A stretch of 64,000 nucleotides of DNA. Source: Rhizosaccharibacter radicis. Its GTDB lineage: Bacteria > Pseudomonadota > Alphaproteobacteria > Acetobacterales > Acetobacteraceae. The notes under the pieces were generated by a model, which saw only the letters and a list, made by a program, of their open reading frames with translations, was not told where the DNA came from and made no database searches. The stretch covers positions 186,001 through 250,000 of the forward strand of contig JAMZEJ010000001.1 of assembly GCA_024508355.1 (NCBI GenBank), in the 5' to 3' direction. The position numbers were made by a program, and so were the translations under genes. Of this stretch, positions 37,630 through 46,661 are shown one piece after another (positions within the stretch are counted from its first letter, which is position 1; every line of letters starts with the position of its first letter).

Positions 37630-39537
37630 ATGGCCATTGTCGCGCGTCGCATGCGCCCGGACGAGTGGACCCCGAGCGGGGTCGAGGCTCTTGAGGCGAA
37701 CGCGCTCATCGTCGTGAAGTCCGACGACCATCGTTCTGTCATCGCCGGGCCCGGAGCCGGGAAGACCGAGCTGCTCGCGCAGCGGGCGGCTTTCCTGCTT
37801 CAGACCGGCGCGACGCCGGTTCCCCAACGCATCCTGGCGATCAGCTATAAACGCGACGCAGCAATTAATCTCGCGACGAGGGTGCGCCAGCGCTGTCATC
37901 AAAATCACGCCTCACGTTTCGACTCGATGACCTTCGACGCCTTTGCCAAAGGTCTTGTCGACCGCTTCGGCCAGATCTTGCCCGAGCGGTGGCGACCTCG
38001 CCCCGACTACGAGATTATGTGGACTAACTACGATCTTTTCTCGGACTTCCTTCAGCGACAGGTCGGTTTGCCGCCGCCGGACATTGGCACCATGGCCGAC
38101 ATACAGGCGATCACGGTGAAGGCGTTCGAGCGACATCACCTAGTCGGGCGACCGCTTCCGGTGGACGGCTGGCGCAAGCCCACGCCGACGGAATGGGCGG
38201 CCGACCGTTTCTGGCAATCCTCGCTGCATGCGGGAGAGAAGACCAAACTGTCGTTCCCGATGATCGGTCGCCTCGCCGAACTCCTCCTGCGACTGAATCC
38301 GATGGCGCGTGACGCGCTGCGGCTCACCTACTCGCACCTGTTTATGGATGAATTCCAGGATACCACGCAGGTCCAGTATGACCTCGTCAAGACGATCTTC
38401 ATGGGCACCAACACGGTGATAACCGCCGTCGGCGATAACAAACAGCAAATCATGCGCTGGGCGATGGCGATGGATGATCCGTTCGCCGCTTTCGACGCGA
38501 ACTTCGGCGCCACACGGACGCCGCTTTACCACAACTATCGCTCCTCGCCCGAACTCGTTCGCATCCAGCACAGTCTCGCCCAGGCGCTCGATCCAACGTC
38601 GGTCGAACCTGTGTCGAAAGCCAAGCACGCGATCGACGGCGCCAGCTGCACGATTTGGGAGTTTTTGACGCCACAGATAGAGGCCGCGCGCTTGGCCGCG
38701 TTCATCGCGTCAGAGATGAAGTCGCTCGGGCTCGGTCCGCGCGATTTCGTCCTGCTTATCCGCCAGCGTCCCGACCGCTACGCGAATGTGCTCGAACCGG
38801 CTTTTCAGGCCGCCGGGCTGGCGCTCCGCAACGAAGCAAGCATGATCGGCGCCGTCACGTTGCAGGACCTCCTGCCCGACGAGGCTTCGCGCCTTGTCGT
38901 CGGGCTGATCCGACTGGCGATGACCCCGCGGGCGGGTCGGTACTGGTCGGAATGCCAGGAAGCACTGCGCACCCTCCGCGGGATCGGCGCTGAGGATAAA
39001 GCGGCTCAGGTCCGCTTTGCGCGCGAGCTCGACGCTTTTGCGATCAACCTTGCCAAACGCCACCCTGCGCCGCCCGCCGACCGCGTGCAGACCGTCGCCC
39101 TCGTACGCGAGGTCATTACCTTCATCGGCCCCGACCGCCTGCTCGCCGCCCACCCCGCCTATGCCCAAGGCAACTGGCTCGGCAAAATCTTACAGGCGAC
39201 GATCCTTCACCTGACGGCCTCAGCGGCCGGCGCCCTCGATTGGGCTAAAGCGCTCGACACCTACGAGGGCGTCCACGCCGTGCCCTTGATGACGATCCAC
39301 AAGAGCAAGGGGCTTGAGTATCATACAGTGATCTTTGTCGGGCTGGATGATGATGCTTGGCGTCGGAGCTTTATCGAAGACCGGATTGAAGCCGCTGCGG
39401 GGCTCTTTGTCGCCTTCACCCGCGCCAAGCAGCGGGTTCTCTTCACCTATTGCGCCCGTCGCGGAACGAGGGTGGTGATCGATAGCTTCTATCAGTTGAT
39501 CTTGGGTTGCGGCGTGAAAATGCTATTCGTGCCGTAA
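37630..39537 (+). CDS. gajB: GajB-like UvrD/Rep helicase (Gabija-type)
   Basis: 635-aa superfamily 1A helicase. Walker A IAGPGAGKTELLAQ (residues 39-52), motif Ia LAISYKRDAAINLATRV, motif II FMDEFQDTTQVQYDL (about 238-252), motif III AVGDNKQQIMRWAMAM, motif IV-like LYHNYRSSPELVR, motif V MTIHKSKGLEYHTVIFVG, motif VI LFVAFTRAKQRVLFTY. In Gabija, GajB partners GajA and senses DNA or nucleotide changes during phage infection (family knowledge). It is about 140 aa longer than the ~494 aa prototype. The 2-bp spacing to gajA indicates one operon. Degraded transposase sequence lies just downstream. Confidence 0.82.
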   Translation: MAIVARRMRPDEWTPSGVEALEANALIVVKSDDHRSVIAGPGAGKTELLAQRAAFLLQTGATPVPQRILAISYKRDAAINLATRVRQRCHQNHASRFDSMTFDAFAKGLVDRFGQILPERWRPRPDYEIMWTNYDLFSDFLQRQVGLPPPDIGTMADIQAITVKAFERHHLVGRPLPVDGWRKPTPTEWAADRFWQSSLHAGEKTKLSFPMIGRLAELLLRLNPMARDALRLTYSHLFMDEFQDTTQVQYDLVKTIFMGTNTVITAVGDNKQQIMRWAMAMDDPFAAFDANFGATRTPLYHNYRSSPELVRIQHSLAQALDPTSVEPVSKAKHAIDGASCTIWEFLTPQIEAARLAAFIASEMKSLGLGPRDFVLLIRQRPDRYANVLEPAFQAAGLALRNEASMIGAVTLQDLLPDEASRLVVGLIRLAMTPRAGRYWSECQEALRTLRGIGAEDKAAQVRFARELDAFAINLAKRHPAPPADRVQTVALVREVITFIGPDRLLAAHPAYAQGNWLGKILQATILHLTASAAGALDWAKALDTYEGVHAVPLMTIHKSKGLEYHTVIFVGLDDDAWRRSFIEDRIEAAAGLFVAFTRAKQRVLFTYCARRGTRVVIDSFYQLILGCGVKMLFVP

Positions 39538-39621
39538 GTCGATCGACCTGCTCCGCCAACGGCGAGCTCCACCGCAGCTATTCCGGACAGCCGAAGTGTA
39601 AGAGGCAGGCAAACTGCGCGA

Positions 39622-39808
39622 GACTTCAAGGCGGGCAAGAAGATCACGGGGCGCAAACGCTAGCCTTTTGACAAACACCAGCGGACGGGTGCCCACCATC
39701 AAAGCTCATCTCGCCTGCACCCAGGATTGGGATAGGGCCGCCTCGGCCCTCAAGGAAGGCCATCACGGTGCACTGTCCGCTTTCAGAAGGCTGCATCGGG
39801 GCCTCTGA
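39622..39808 (+). mobile_element. Degraded IS5-like transposase fragment
   Basis: One frame reads DFKAGKKITGRKR then stops (39622-39663); shifting by one base, LLTNTSGRVPTIKAHLACTQ continues from 39665 and ends at a stop at 39806-39808. Joined, this resembles the IS5-family core (AGKKxxGRKRHxLxDTxG...HxAxxQDRDGA). It is short, frameshifted and lacks visible terminal repeats, so it is a relic. It sits between gajB and rocD, at the edge of the inserted block. Confidence 0.5.
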
Positions 39809-39832
39809 GCGTCCGAGATGAGCGCTAAGTGC

Positions 39833-41062
39833 TCATTTGCCCAACCCCCGCACCACCTCCCCCACCCGCTCCACGATCCAGTCCGCCTCCGCCATCGTCA
39901 GCACCAGCGGCGGCGACAGCCGGATGGTGTGGACGTGGGTGTCCTTGCACAGCAGCCCCGCGTGCCGGAGCGCCTCGGTGTAGCGGCGGGCGCCGCCCAG
40001 GCGGGGGTCCAGTTCCACGGCCAGCATGAGCCCGCGCCCGCGCACCTCGCGCACGCCGGGGAGGTTGGCGGCGCGCAGGGCGCCCAGCAGGTGGCGGCCG
40101 ACGCGGTCAGCGTTGCCGATCATGTCCTCCTCCACCAGCACGCGCAGCGCCGCGCGGGCGACGGCGCAGGCGAGCGGATTGCCGCCGAAGGTGCTGCCGT
40201 GTTCGCCGGGGCGCAGCGTGCCGAGTGCCGCGTTGTTGGAAAGCACGGCGCTCACCGGATAGAAGCCGCCGCTCAGCGCCTTGCCGACCAGGGTCATGTC
40301 GGCCACCACCCCCTCGTGTTCCTCGGCCAGCAGGCGGCCGGTGCGGCCGAGGCCGGTCTGGATCTCGTCGAGGATCATCAGCACGTCGTGCGCGTCGCAC
40401 AGCCGGCGCACGTCGCGGAGATAGCCGTCGGGCGGGATGATGACGCCGGCCTCGCCCTGGATGGGTTCCAGCAGCACCGCGACGGTGTGCGGGCCGATCG
40501 CCGCTTCCATCGCGGCGGCGTCGCCGTACGGCACCACGCGGAAGCCGGGCGTGAAGGGGCCGAACTGGCGGCGGGAGTCGTCGTCGGTGCTGAAAGACAC
40601 GATGCTGAGCGTGCGGCCGTGGAAGTTGTCGGCGCACACCACGATCTCGGCCCGGTCCTCGGGCACGCGCTTGTGGGTGTAGCCCCATTTGCGGGCCACC
40701 TTGAGCGCGCTTTCCACCGCCTCGGCGCCGGAATTCATCGGCAGCACGCGGTGCGAATGCGTGAGGCTGGCGATCTCCTCGTAGAACGGGCCGAGCTGGT
40801 CGTTGCGGAACGCGCGCCCGGTGAGGCACAGACGCCGGGCCTGTTCCACCAGGGCGGCCATGATGCGCGGATGGCAATGGCCCTGGTTCACCGCGGAATA
40901 GGCGGCGAGGCAGTCGAGATAGCGGTGTCCCTCCACGTCCCACACCCACACGCCCTCGCCGCGGGTGAGCACCACGTCGAGCGGCGCGTAGTTGCGGGCG
41001 CCGAAGCGTTCCTCCAGCGCGATCAGGGTGGCGGCGTCGGGGCGCGGGGCGGCGTTCGGCAT
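39833..41062 (-). CDS. rocD: Ornithine aminotransferase (ornithine--oxo-acid transaminase)
   Basis: 409-aa class-III PLP aminotransferase that converts ornithine to glutamate semialdehyde. N-terminal [21 protein letters not shown] with [18 protein letters not shown] is typical of ornithine aminotransferase rather than Arg[50 protein letters not shown] (cofactor Asp), the PLP Lys in [17 protein letters not shown], and [14 protein letters not shown] follow. ATG at 41062. The downstream edge abuts the inserted defence block. The gene upstream encodes an amidinotransferase-family hydrolase and a divergent Lrp-type regulator, together suggesting arginine/ornithine catabolism. Confidence 0.93.
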   Translation of the reverse strand: MPNAAPRPDAATLIALEERFGARNYAPLDVVLTRGEGVWVWDVEGHRYLDCLAAYSAVNQGHCHPRIMAALVEQARRLCLTGRAFRNDQLGPFYEEIASLTHSHRVLPMNSGAEAVESALKVARKWGYTHKRVPEDRAEIVVCADNFHGRTLSIVSFSTDDDSRRQFGPFTPGFRVVPYGDAAAMEAAIGPHTVAVLLEPIQGEAGVIIPPDGYLRDVRRLCDAHDVLMILDEIQTGLGRTGRLLAEEHEGVVADMTLVGKALSGGFYPVSAVLSNNAALGTLRPGEHGSTFGGNPLACAVARAALRVLVEEDMIGNADRVGRHLLGALRAANLPGVREVRGRGLMLAVELDPRLGGARRYTEALRHAGLLCKDTHVHTIRLSPPLVLTMAEADWIVERVGEVVRGLGK

Positions 41063-41186
41063 GGAAGCGTTCCGGTGCGGGGTATGGCGGACGGGGCGCG
41101 GCGATGCGGGGTCAGGGGACGTTCGGGTGCGGCGGAACGGAGGCGGCTCCCGGCGCGATCGCGCACAGGCGCCGTTCCCGCCACGG

Positions 41187-42083
41187 TCAGGCGGGCAGCG
41201 CGGCGAGCCGGTCCCGCGCGGCGCCCTCGGTGGCGACCGCGCGGTCCAGCCGCAGCGTCATGCAGTAGGCCGCGCCCCCGGACAGGATGAAGGGGGCGAG
41301 ATCGACCTCGCGGACCTCGTAGCCGGCCCCGGACAGGCGCCGGCGCAGCGGCTCCGGAGCGCGGGCCATCACCACGGTGCGGCCGACATTGACCGCGTTG
41401 ACGCACAGGGCCTCGGCATCCTCGCGGGTCGCCTCGATGCGGTGCTCCGGGGCGACGTGGCGGCGGATGGTGTCGAGCCCTTCGGCGTCGAATGCGTCGG
41501 GATAGTACAGCACGTGGCCGTTCGACAGCGGGCAGAAGCAGGTGTCGAGATGGTAGAACGAGGGCGACACCAGCCGGAGCGTGCGTAGTTCCCGGCCGAA
41601 GAACCGGCCGACCGCCTCGGCGCCGGCGAGGTTGGAGCGCTGGCCGTGCCCGGCCCAGAAGAAGCCGCGGTTGGCGTCCCAGATCGCGTCGCCGGCACCC
41701 TCGTGCAGCGCGCCCGAGGGCATGGTGGCGACCTCGCGCACGAGCCCGCGCTCCTGCAACGCGGCGAAGGCGTCCAGGAACCGGGCTTCCTCGTCCGCGC
41801 GCTCGGGATGGGCGAAGCGGGCCACGATCACCCGTCCATCGAGCACCACGCCGGCATTGGCGGGAAACACCATGTCGGGCAGGCCGGGCGTGCCGGGAAC
41901 GATCTCCAGCACGGCGCCGGCCCCGCGCAGCGCGTCGGCCAGCGCCCCGAACGAGCGGCGCGCGGCACGGCGGTTGTTGTCGGCGTCCGCCGCCCAGGCG
42001 CCGGGCTCCATCCAGGGGTTGATGCGGTAGCTCACCTCGAAATGGGCCGGATCGACGAGAAGGAAGCGGGGCTGGTCGGTCAT
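41187..42083 (-). CDS. Amidinotransferase-superfamily hydrolase (DDAH/CtlX-like)
   Basis: 298-aa pentein-fold enzyme. Substrate-binding segments [23 protein letters not shown] and [23 protein letters not shown]; catalytic His in [17 protein letters not shown], and nucleophile Cys near the end in [13 protein letters not shown]. These match dimethylargininase, arginine-deiminase-like or citrulline-hydrolysing (CtlX) enzymes; sequence alone does not decide among them. Beside rocD, a reaction yielding citrulline or ornithine from an arginine-type substrate is likely. ATG at 42083. Divergent from the Lrp-type gene across a 219-bp gap with an 11-bp direct repeat. Confidence 0.8.
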   Translation of the reverse strand: MTDQPRFLLVDPAHFEVSYRINPWMEPGAWAADADNNRRAARRSFGALADALRGAGAVLEIVPGTPGLPDMVFPANAGVVLDGRVIVARFAHPERADEEARFLDAFAALQERGLVREVATMPSGALHEGAGDAIWDANRGFFWAGHGQRSNLAGAEAVGRFFGRELRTLRLVSPSFYHLDTCFCPLSNGHVLYYPDAFDAEGLDTIRRHVAPEHRIEATREDAEALCVNAVNVGRTVVMARAPEPLRRRLSGAGYEVREVDLAPFILSGGAAYCMTLRLDRAVATEGAARDRLAALPA

Positions 42084-42175
42084 GGAACGGCGGGCTCCGG
42101 GAAGGGTGGCCCGGAACGTGGCCGGCGGCGATGTCGGCCACAAGACGACAGTTGCGCATCCGGACGGATCGCGAA

Positions 42176-42207
42176 GCGCAGAATGCACGGCGGATGGCGC
42201 AGAATGC
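42176..42207. promoter_or_regulatory. 11-bp direct repeat in the divergent rocD-module promoter
   Basis: GCGCAGAATGC at 42176-42186 and again at 42197-42207, 21 bp apart (two DNA turns), so both copies face the same side of the helix. Located between the hydrolase/rocD genes and the Lrp/AsnC gene, 96 bp before the latter's start. Suggests an Lrp-type operator pair or another activator site. Confidence 0.5.
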
Positions 42208-42302
42208 TCAATGACGGGTCGCGGTGGGCAGCGGGGCGAGGGCCTGCGTGTCCGGCACCGCCGATTCGGCCGCGCACCGGAATGGCGCTATCCTCCCGGG
42301 CC

Positions 42303-42776
42303 ATGGACGATCTGGACCGGCGGCTGCTGGCCTTGCTGACCGAGGATGCGCGGCTGCCGGTGAAGACGCTGGCGGGGCAGCTCGGCGTCGCGCGCAACAC
42401 GGTGGAAGCGCGTCTGCGCCGGCTGCGCGCCAACAAGGTCATCGACGGCTTCACCACCCGGCTGGGCGCCGGTGCCGCGGCCGAGCGGGTGCGCGCGGTG
42501 ATGCTGGTGTCGGTGGGATCGCGCCGGCCGGAAGAGGTGATGGCGGCGCTGGCCCGGCTGGACGGGGTGCGGATGGTGCACACCACCAACGGCCGCTGGG
42601 ACCTGGTGGCGGAGCTGAGCTGCGACGACCTGCGCGCCTTCGACCGGGTGCTGGACGCGGCCCGGAGGGTGGAAGGCGTGGCCGACACGGAAAGCTGCCT
42701 GCTGCTCGCCTCCCGCCCGGGCCGGGCGCCCCGTCCCCGCGGCGCCGACACGGAGGAAGCGGACGTTCCCGCCTGA
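42303..42776 (+). CDS. Lrp/AsnC-family transcriptional regulator
   Basis: 157 aa. N-terminal helix-turn-helix MDDLDRRLLALLTEDARLPVKTLAGQLGVARNTVEARLRRL, then IDGFTTRL and a RAM-type ligand-binding domain (RAVMLVSVGS, VHTTNGRWDLVAEL, DTESCLLLASRP). ATG at 42303. It is transcribed away from the hydrolase/rocD genes and probably senses arginine, ornithine or proline to control them, as Lrp-type regulators do for roc and put genes. The last 20 residues are Arg/Pro/Glu-rich. The gene ends 17 bp before the convergent mnmE stop. Confidence 0.9.
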   Translation: MDDLDRRLLALLTEDARLPVKTLAGQLGVARNTVEARLRRLRANKVIDGFTTRLGAGAAAERVRAVMLVSVGSRRPEEVMAALARLDGVRMVHTTNGRWDLVAELSCDDLRAFDRVLDAARRVEGVADTESCLLLASRPGRAPRPRGADTEEADVPA

Positions 42777-42793
42777 GCCGGACGCGCGGCCGC

Positions 42794-44248
42794 CTATTTG
42801 CCGATGCAGAAGCGGTTGAACACCGTGTCCAGCAGGTCCTCCACCCCGATCCGGCCGGTCAGGCGGCCGAGCGCGTCCATCGCCAGTCGCAGCGCCTCGC
42901 CGCGCAGCTCGGGCAGCTCCTCGCGCGCGGCATCCTCCAGCCGGGCGGCGGCCTCGGCGATGCCGGCGCGGTGCCGGGCGCGGGTGGGCGGCGGGGCGGC
43001 ACCGCTGGCGGTGAGGCGGCGCGCTTCGGCGGCCAGGACGTCGCGCAGCGTTTCCACGTTCTCGCCCGTCAATGCCGAGACCCCCAGCCAGCCCGGCGGG
43101 GCGGGCTGGAGATCGCACTTGTTCCACACCGGCAACGTGGTGGCGGCGCCCGACCTGGTGCCATCCGACCCGGTCTCATCGAGTCCGGTCGTGGCGGAAA
43201 CCGGGCCGTCCGAGCCTCCGCCTGCCACCGCTCCCGGCGCGGCCGAGGCGTCGGCCCCGTCGGCCACGCGGATCACCACGTCGGCGGCGTCGGCGTGCGC
43301 GCGGGCCCGTCTCACGCCCTCGGCTTCCACCGGATCGTCCGTGTCGCGCAGCCCGGCGGTGTCCACCAGCGTCACCGGCACGTCGCCCAGCACCAGCCGC
43401 ACTTCCAGCGCGTCGCGCGTGGTGCCGGCCCAGGGCGACACGATCGCGGCATCCCGGCCGCACAGGAGGTTCACCAGGGTGGACTTGCCGGCGTTGGGCG
43501 GCCCGGCCACCGCGAAGAACAACCCGGTCCGCAGCCGCTCGGCGCCGGCGCCGTCGCGCAGATGCGCGCGCATCGCCTCGCCCAGCATCCGGATCTCGGC
43601 GCGGATCAGCGCGTCCTCGTCCGGCGGCAGGTCCTCGTCGGGAAAATCGATCAGCGCTTCCGCGGCCGCCAGCATCACCCGCAGCCGGTCGGCCCAGCCG
43701 GCATAGAGCCGGCTGAGCGCCCCGTCCTGCTGCCGGAGGGCCTGGCGGCGCTGCGCCTGGGTTTCCGCCTCGATCAGGTCGGCGATCCCCTCGGCTTCCA
43801 GCAGGTCGAGCCGCCCGTTGCGGAAGGCGCGTCGCGTGAACTCGCCGGGTTCGGCCGGACGGGCGCCCAGCGCCACCAGCGCATCGCCCACCGCCTCCAC
43901 CACCGCCGGTCCGGCATGGAGATGCAGCTCGGCCGCGTCCTCGCCCGTGTAGGAATGGGGGCCGGGAAACCACAGCACCAGCGCCCGGTCCAGCAGCTCC
44001 CCCGCGTCCGGGCCGAGCCCCGCGCCCGGATGCTCGTGCGGCCCTGCACCGGAACCGGTCGGGGCCCGCAGCGCCCTGAGCACGGCCCGGCGCGGCGGCG
44101 GGCGGGAATGTCCGCACAGGCAATCCAGGATCGCGCCCGTGGTGGCGCCGCTCAACCGGATCACGGCGATGGCGGCGCGTCCGGTGCCGGTGGCGCGGGC
44201 GAAGATGGTGGGTTCCGCGGCAGCAACGGATGGGTGGTGGGGAATCAT
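42794..44248 (-). CDS. mnmE: tRNA modification GTPase MnmE (TrmE)
   Basis: 484 aa; partner of MnmG in U34 modification, potassium-dependent GTPase. The N-terminal folate-binding domain begins [21 protein letters not shown], with [21 protein letters not shown] and [27 protein letters not shown] domain: P-loop [20 protein letters not shown], switch [29 protein letters not shown]-terminal CIGK with the catalytic Cys is intact. An insert of about 39 Gly/Ser/Ala/Thr-rich residues (about 329-367) lies between the G3 region and NKCD. ATG at 44248. In relatives it directly precedes mnmG. Confidence 0.95.
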   Translation of the reverse strand: MIPHHPSVAAAEPTIFARATGTGRAAIAVIRLSGATTGAILDCLCGHSRPPPRRAVLRALRAPTGSGAGPHEHPGAGLGPDAGELLDRALVLWFPGPHSYTGEDAAELHLHAGPAVVEAVGDALVALGARPAEPGEFTRRAFRNGRLDLLEAEGIADLIEAETQAQRRQALRQQDGALSRLYAGWADRLRVMLAAAEALIDFPDEDLPPDEDALIRAEIRMLGEAMRAHLRDGAGAERLRTGLFFAVAGPPNAGKSTLVNLLCGRDAAIVSPWAGTTRDALEVRLVLGDVPVTLVDTAGLRDTDDPVEAEGVRRARAHADAADVVIRVADGADASAAPGAVAGGGSDGPVSATTGLDETGSDGTRSGAATTLPVWNKCDLQPAPPGWLGVSALTGENVETLRDVLAAEARRLTASGAAPPPTRARHRAGIAEAAARLEDAAREELPELRGEALRLAMDALGRLTGRIGVEDLLDTVFNRFCIGK

Positions 44249-44407
44249 GAACGGGATGTTCACCGGTCGACGGTTTCCGGTCGAGCCCGCGCCTGTTCCG
44301 GGGGAACGGCGGGGGTGCGGAAGCCGCGTCGGGCGGGAAGGGCAGCGTGTGGCGACGGGCGGCCGGGGCGTGCATGATCCCGTGCTCGCCACAGGAAGCG
44401 ACGGCAC

Positions 44408-44875
44408 ATGTTCTCCATCCGGCAGGATCCGCTCGAAGCCGAGCCGGTGTTGGCGCTGCTGGCGGCGCATCTCGACGGCATGCACCGAAATTCACCGCCC
44501 GGAGCGGTGTTCGCGCTCGGCCTCGCCGGGTTGCGCCAGCCGGGGATCACCGTCTGGACCGCCTGGTCGGGCGATCGCCTGGCCGGCATCGGCGCCCTGC
44601 GGCTGCTCGGCGACGGGGTGGGCGAAGTGAAGTCGATGCGCACCCATCCGGCTTTTCTGCGCATGGGGGCGGCGTCGGCGCTGCTGGACGTGATCGTGGA
44701 GGCCGCCCGCGCGTCGGGGGTGCGGTCGTTGTGCCTGGAAACCGGCCGCGGCGAGGCGTTCGAGCCGGCGCTGGCCCTGTATCGCCGGCACGGCTTCAAG
44801 GACGGAGCGGCGTTCGGCGACTACCGGGAGAGCGCGTTCAACCGCTTTCTCCGGCGCGATCTTTCATTGTCCTGA
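44408..44875 (+). CDS. GNAT-family N-acetyltransferase
   Basis: 155 aa. Acetyl-CoA fold segments: [47 protein letters not shown], with the R/Q-x2-G/A pocket in RMGAA, and [24 protein letters not shown] at the C-terminus, as in the YsnE/PhnO-like small GNATs. The N-terminal [25 protein letters not shown] is typical of putative acetyltransferases of this group. Acceptor unknown. ATG at 44408. Divergent from mnmE across 159 bp. Confidence 0.88.
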   Translation: MFSIRQDPLEAEPVLALLAAHLDGMHRNSPPGAVFALGLAGLRQPGITVWTAWSGDRLAGIGALRLLGDGVGEVKSMRTHPAFLRMGAASALLDVIVEAARASGVRSLCLETGRGEAFEPALALYRRHGFKDGAAFGDYRESAFNRFLRRDLSLS

Positions 44876-45004
44876 CGCGGCCGGGGTCCCGATGCCGCCG
44901 GCTGACGGCGCGCCGCTTGACAGCGGGTCCGGGGCGACGTTGCGTGTCGGCTCCGGCGCATGTTCCGACGGCGTCATCGCCGATCACGAAGGTCCCGTTC
45001 CGCC

Positions 45005-45508
45005 ATGCCCCAGCTCTCCTTTCATTCCCCCCTGGGAGCGCTCACCCTGTCCGAGGAGGACGGTTCGCTGGTGGCGCTCGACTGGGGCTGGGCGCGCGAC
45101 CAGGACCAGACCGACCTGCTGCGCCGCGCGCGCGACCAGCTGCAGGACTATTTCGACGGTTCGAGACGCCCCTTCTCGCTGCCGTTGAACCCGGCTGGCG
45201 GCACCCCTTATCGCCGTCGGGTGTGGGACGCGCTGCAGCGCATCCCGCTGGGGCAGGTGCGAAGCTACGGGGATATGGCGGTCGCGGTGGGGGGCTCGCC
45301 CCGCTCGATCGGCGGCGCGGTCGGCTTCAACCCGCTGCCGATCCTGATCCCCTGTCATCGCGTGGTGGCCGGCACCCATCTGGGGGGATTTTCCGCGGAA
45401 GGCGGTGTCGCCACCAAGCGATGGCTGCTGGAACTGGAGGAGGCGGCGATGCTGTGGGACCGGCCCGGCGTTCCCGGCATCGTGTCCGGCCGGGAGCTCG
45501 CCGCGTGA
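45005..45508 (+). CDS. ogt: Methylated-DNA--protein-cysteine methyltransferase
   Basis: Suicide repair protein taking alkyl groups from O6-methylguanine. 167 aa. N-terminal ribonuclease-like part (LSFHSPLGALTLSEEDGSL), winged-helix part RVWDALQRIPLGQVRSYGDMAVAVGGSPRSIGGAVGFNP with the finger Arg, and the active site LIPCHRVVAGTHLGGFSAEGG with the acceptor Cys. ATG at 45005. The short form without an Ada N-terminal domain. Its stop overlaps the GTG of the next gene (GTGA), so the two are translationally coupled. Confidence 0.95.
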   Translation: MPQLSFHSPLGALTLSEEDGSLVALDWGWARDQDQTDLLRRARDQLQDYFDGSRRPFSLPLNPAGGTPYRRRVWDALQRIPLGQVRSYGDMAVAVGGSPRSIGGAVGFNPLPILIPCHRVVAGTHLGGFSAEGGVATKRWLLELEEAAMLWDRPGVPGIVSGRELAA

Positions 45509-46485
45509 GCCGCGCGGTCCGCATCCACGAATATGGCGGCCCGGAAGTGTTGCGCTGGGAGGAGCTGCCCACCCCGGTGCCCGGCCCGGACGAGGTGCTG
45601 ATCCTTCAGGACGCGGTGGGACTGAATTTCATCGACATCTACTACCGCACCGGGCTGTACAAGCTGCCATCCCTGCCGGCGGTGCTTGGCATGGAAGGCG
45701 CGGGGCGGATCAAGGCGGTCGGCGCCAACGTGCGCGATCTCCAGCCGGGCGATCGGGTGGCCTACCCGTCGGCGCTGGGAGCCTACGCGTTGAAGCGGGT
45801 GATCCCCGCCGACCGGGTGGTGCGGCTGCCGGACGCGGTCGACAGCCGGGTCGCCGCGGGGGTGATGCTGCGCGGCCTCACGGTGCAGGCGCTGCTCCGG
45901 CAGGTGTACGAGGTGAAGCCGGGCGATCCGATCCTGGTGCACGCGGCCGCGGGCGGCATCGGGCTGTTGATGTGCCAATGGGGCCGCCACCTGGGCGCGG
46001 AGGTGATCGGCGTGGTGTCCACCGAGGAGAAGGCGGAGCGCGCCCGGATGGCCGGCGCCGCCCATGTCGTGGTGGGGCTCGACAACCTTCCCGCCCGTGT
46101 CAAGCAGATCACGGACGGCGCCATGGTGCCGGTGGTCTATGACAGCACGGGCAAGGACGGCTTCCTGCCCAGCCTGGACTGCCTGCGGCCGCGCGGGGTG
46201 ATGGTGAGCTTCGGCAACGCCTCGGGCGAGGTCACGGGGGTGGCGCTCAGCATGCTGGCGTCCCGCGGCAGCCTGTACGTGACGCGCCCGACGCTGGGCA
46301 GCTTCATCGGCAAGCGCGACCGGCTGGAAGCGGCTTCCGCCGAACTGTTCGCCCTGCTGTCGGACAACACGCTCAAGGTTGAGATCGGACAGGAATTTCC
46401 GCTGAGCCGGGTGGCTGAAGCGCACGAGGCGATGGCGGCGCGCCGCACCACCGGCAGCACGGTGCTGATCCCCGACCAGCCCTGA
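45505..46485 (+). CDS. Zinc-independent quinone oxidoreductase (MDR family)
   Basis: 326-aa NADPH:quinone reductase-like protein from a GTG at 45505. Opening RAVRIHEYGGPEVLRWEELP, GLNFIDIYYRTGLYKLPSLPAVLGMEGAG (QOR signature), cofactor motif ILVHAAAGGIGLLMCQWGRHLG, and TRPTLGSFI near the end. Lacks the zinc ligands of alcohol dehydrogenases. Reduces quinones or enones, protecting from redox stress. Coupled to ogt by a 4-bp overlap, perhaps a small damage-response unit (inference). Confidence 0.93.
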   Translation: MSRAVRIHEYGGPEVLRWEELPTPVPGPDEVLILQDAVGLNFIDIYYRTGLYKLPSLPAVLGMEGAGRIKAVGANVRDLQPGDRVAYPSALGAYALKRVIPADRVVRLPDAVDSRVAAGVMLRGLTVQALLRQVYEVKPGDPILVHAAAGGIGLLMCQWGRHLGAEVIGVVSTEEKAERARMAGAAHVVVGLDNLPARVKQITDGAMVPVVYDSTGKDGFLPSLDCLRPRGVMVSFGNASGEVTGVALSMLASRGSLYVTRPTLGSFIGKRDRLEAASAELFALLSDNTLKVEIGQEFPLSRVAEAHEAMAARRTTGSTVLIPDQP

Positions 46486-46661
46486 CGTCCGCCATCCTCC
46501 CGGCGCACGAGAACCCCGGCGGAAGAGAACGCGGAAGACGCGCGAGGCGGCGCGTGCCATACCCTCGTGCTTCCCGATGAGGAACGTGCCTCAACCATCG
46601 GAAACGGCGCGCCGCCGATCGTGGCGACCACCGGAACATCATCCAGAACGAGGAAACATCC

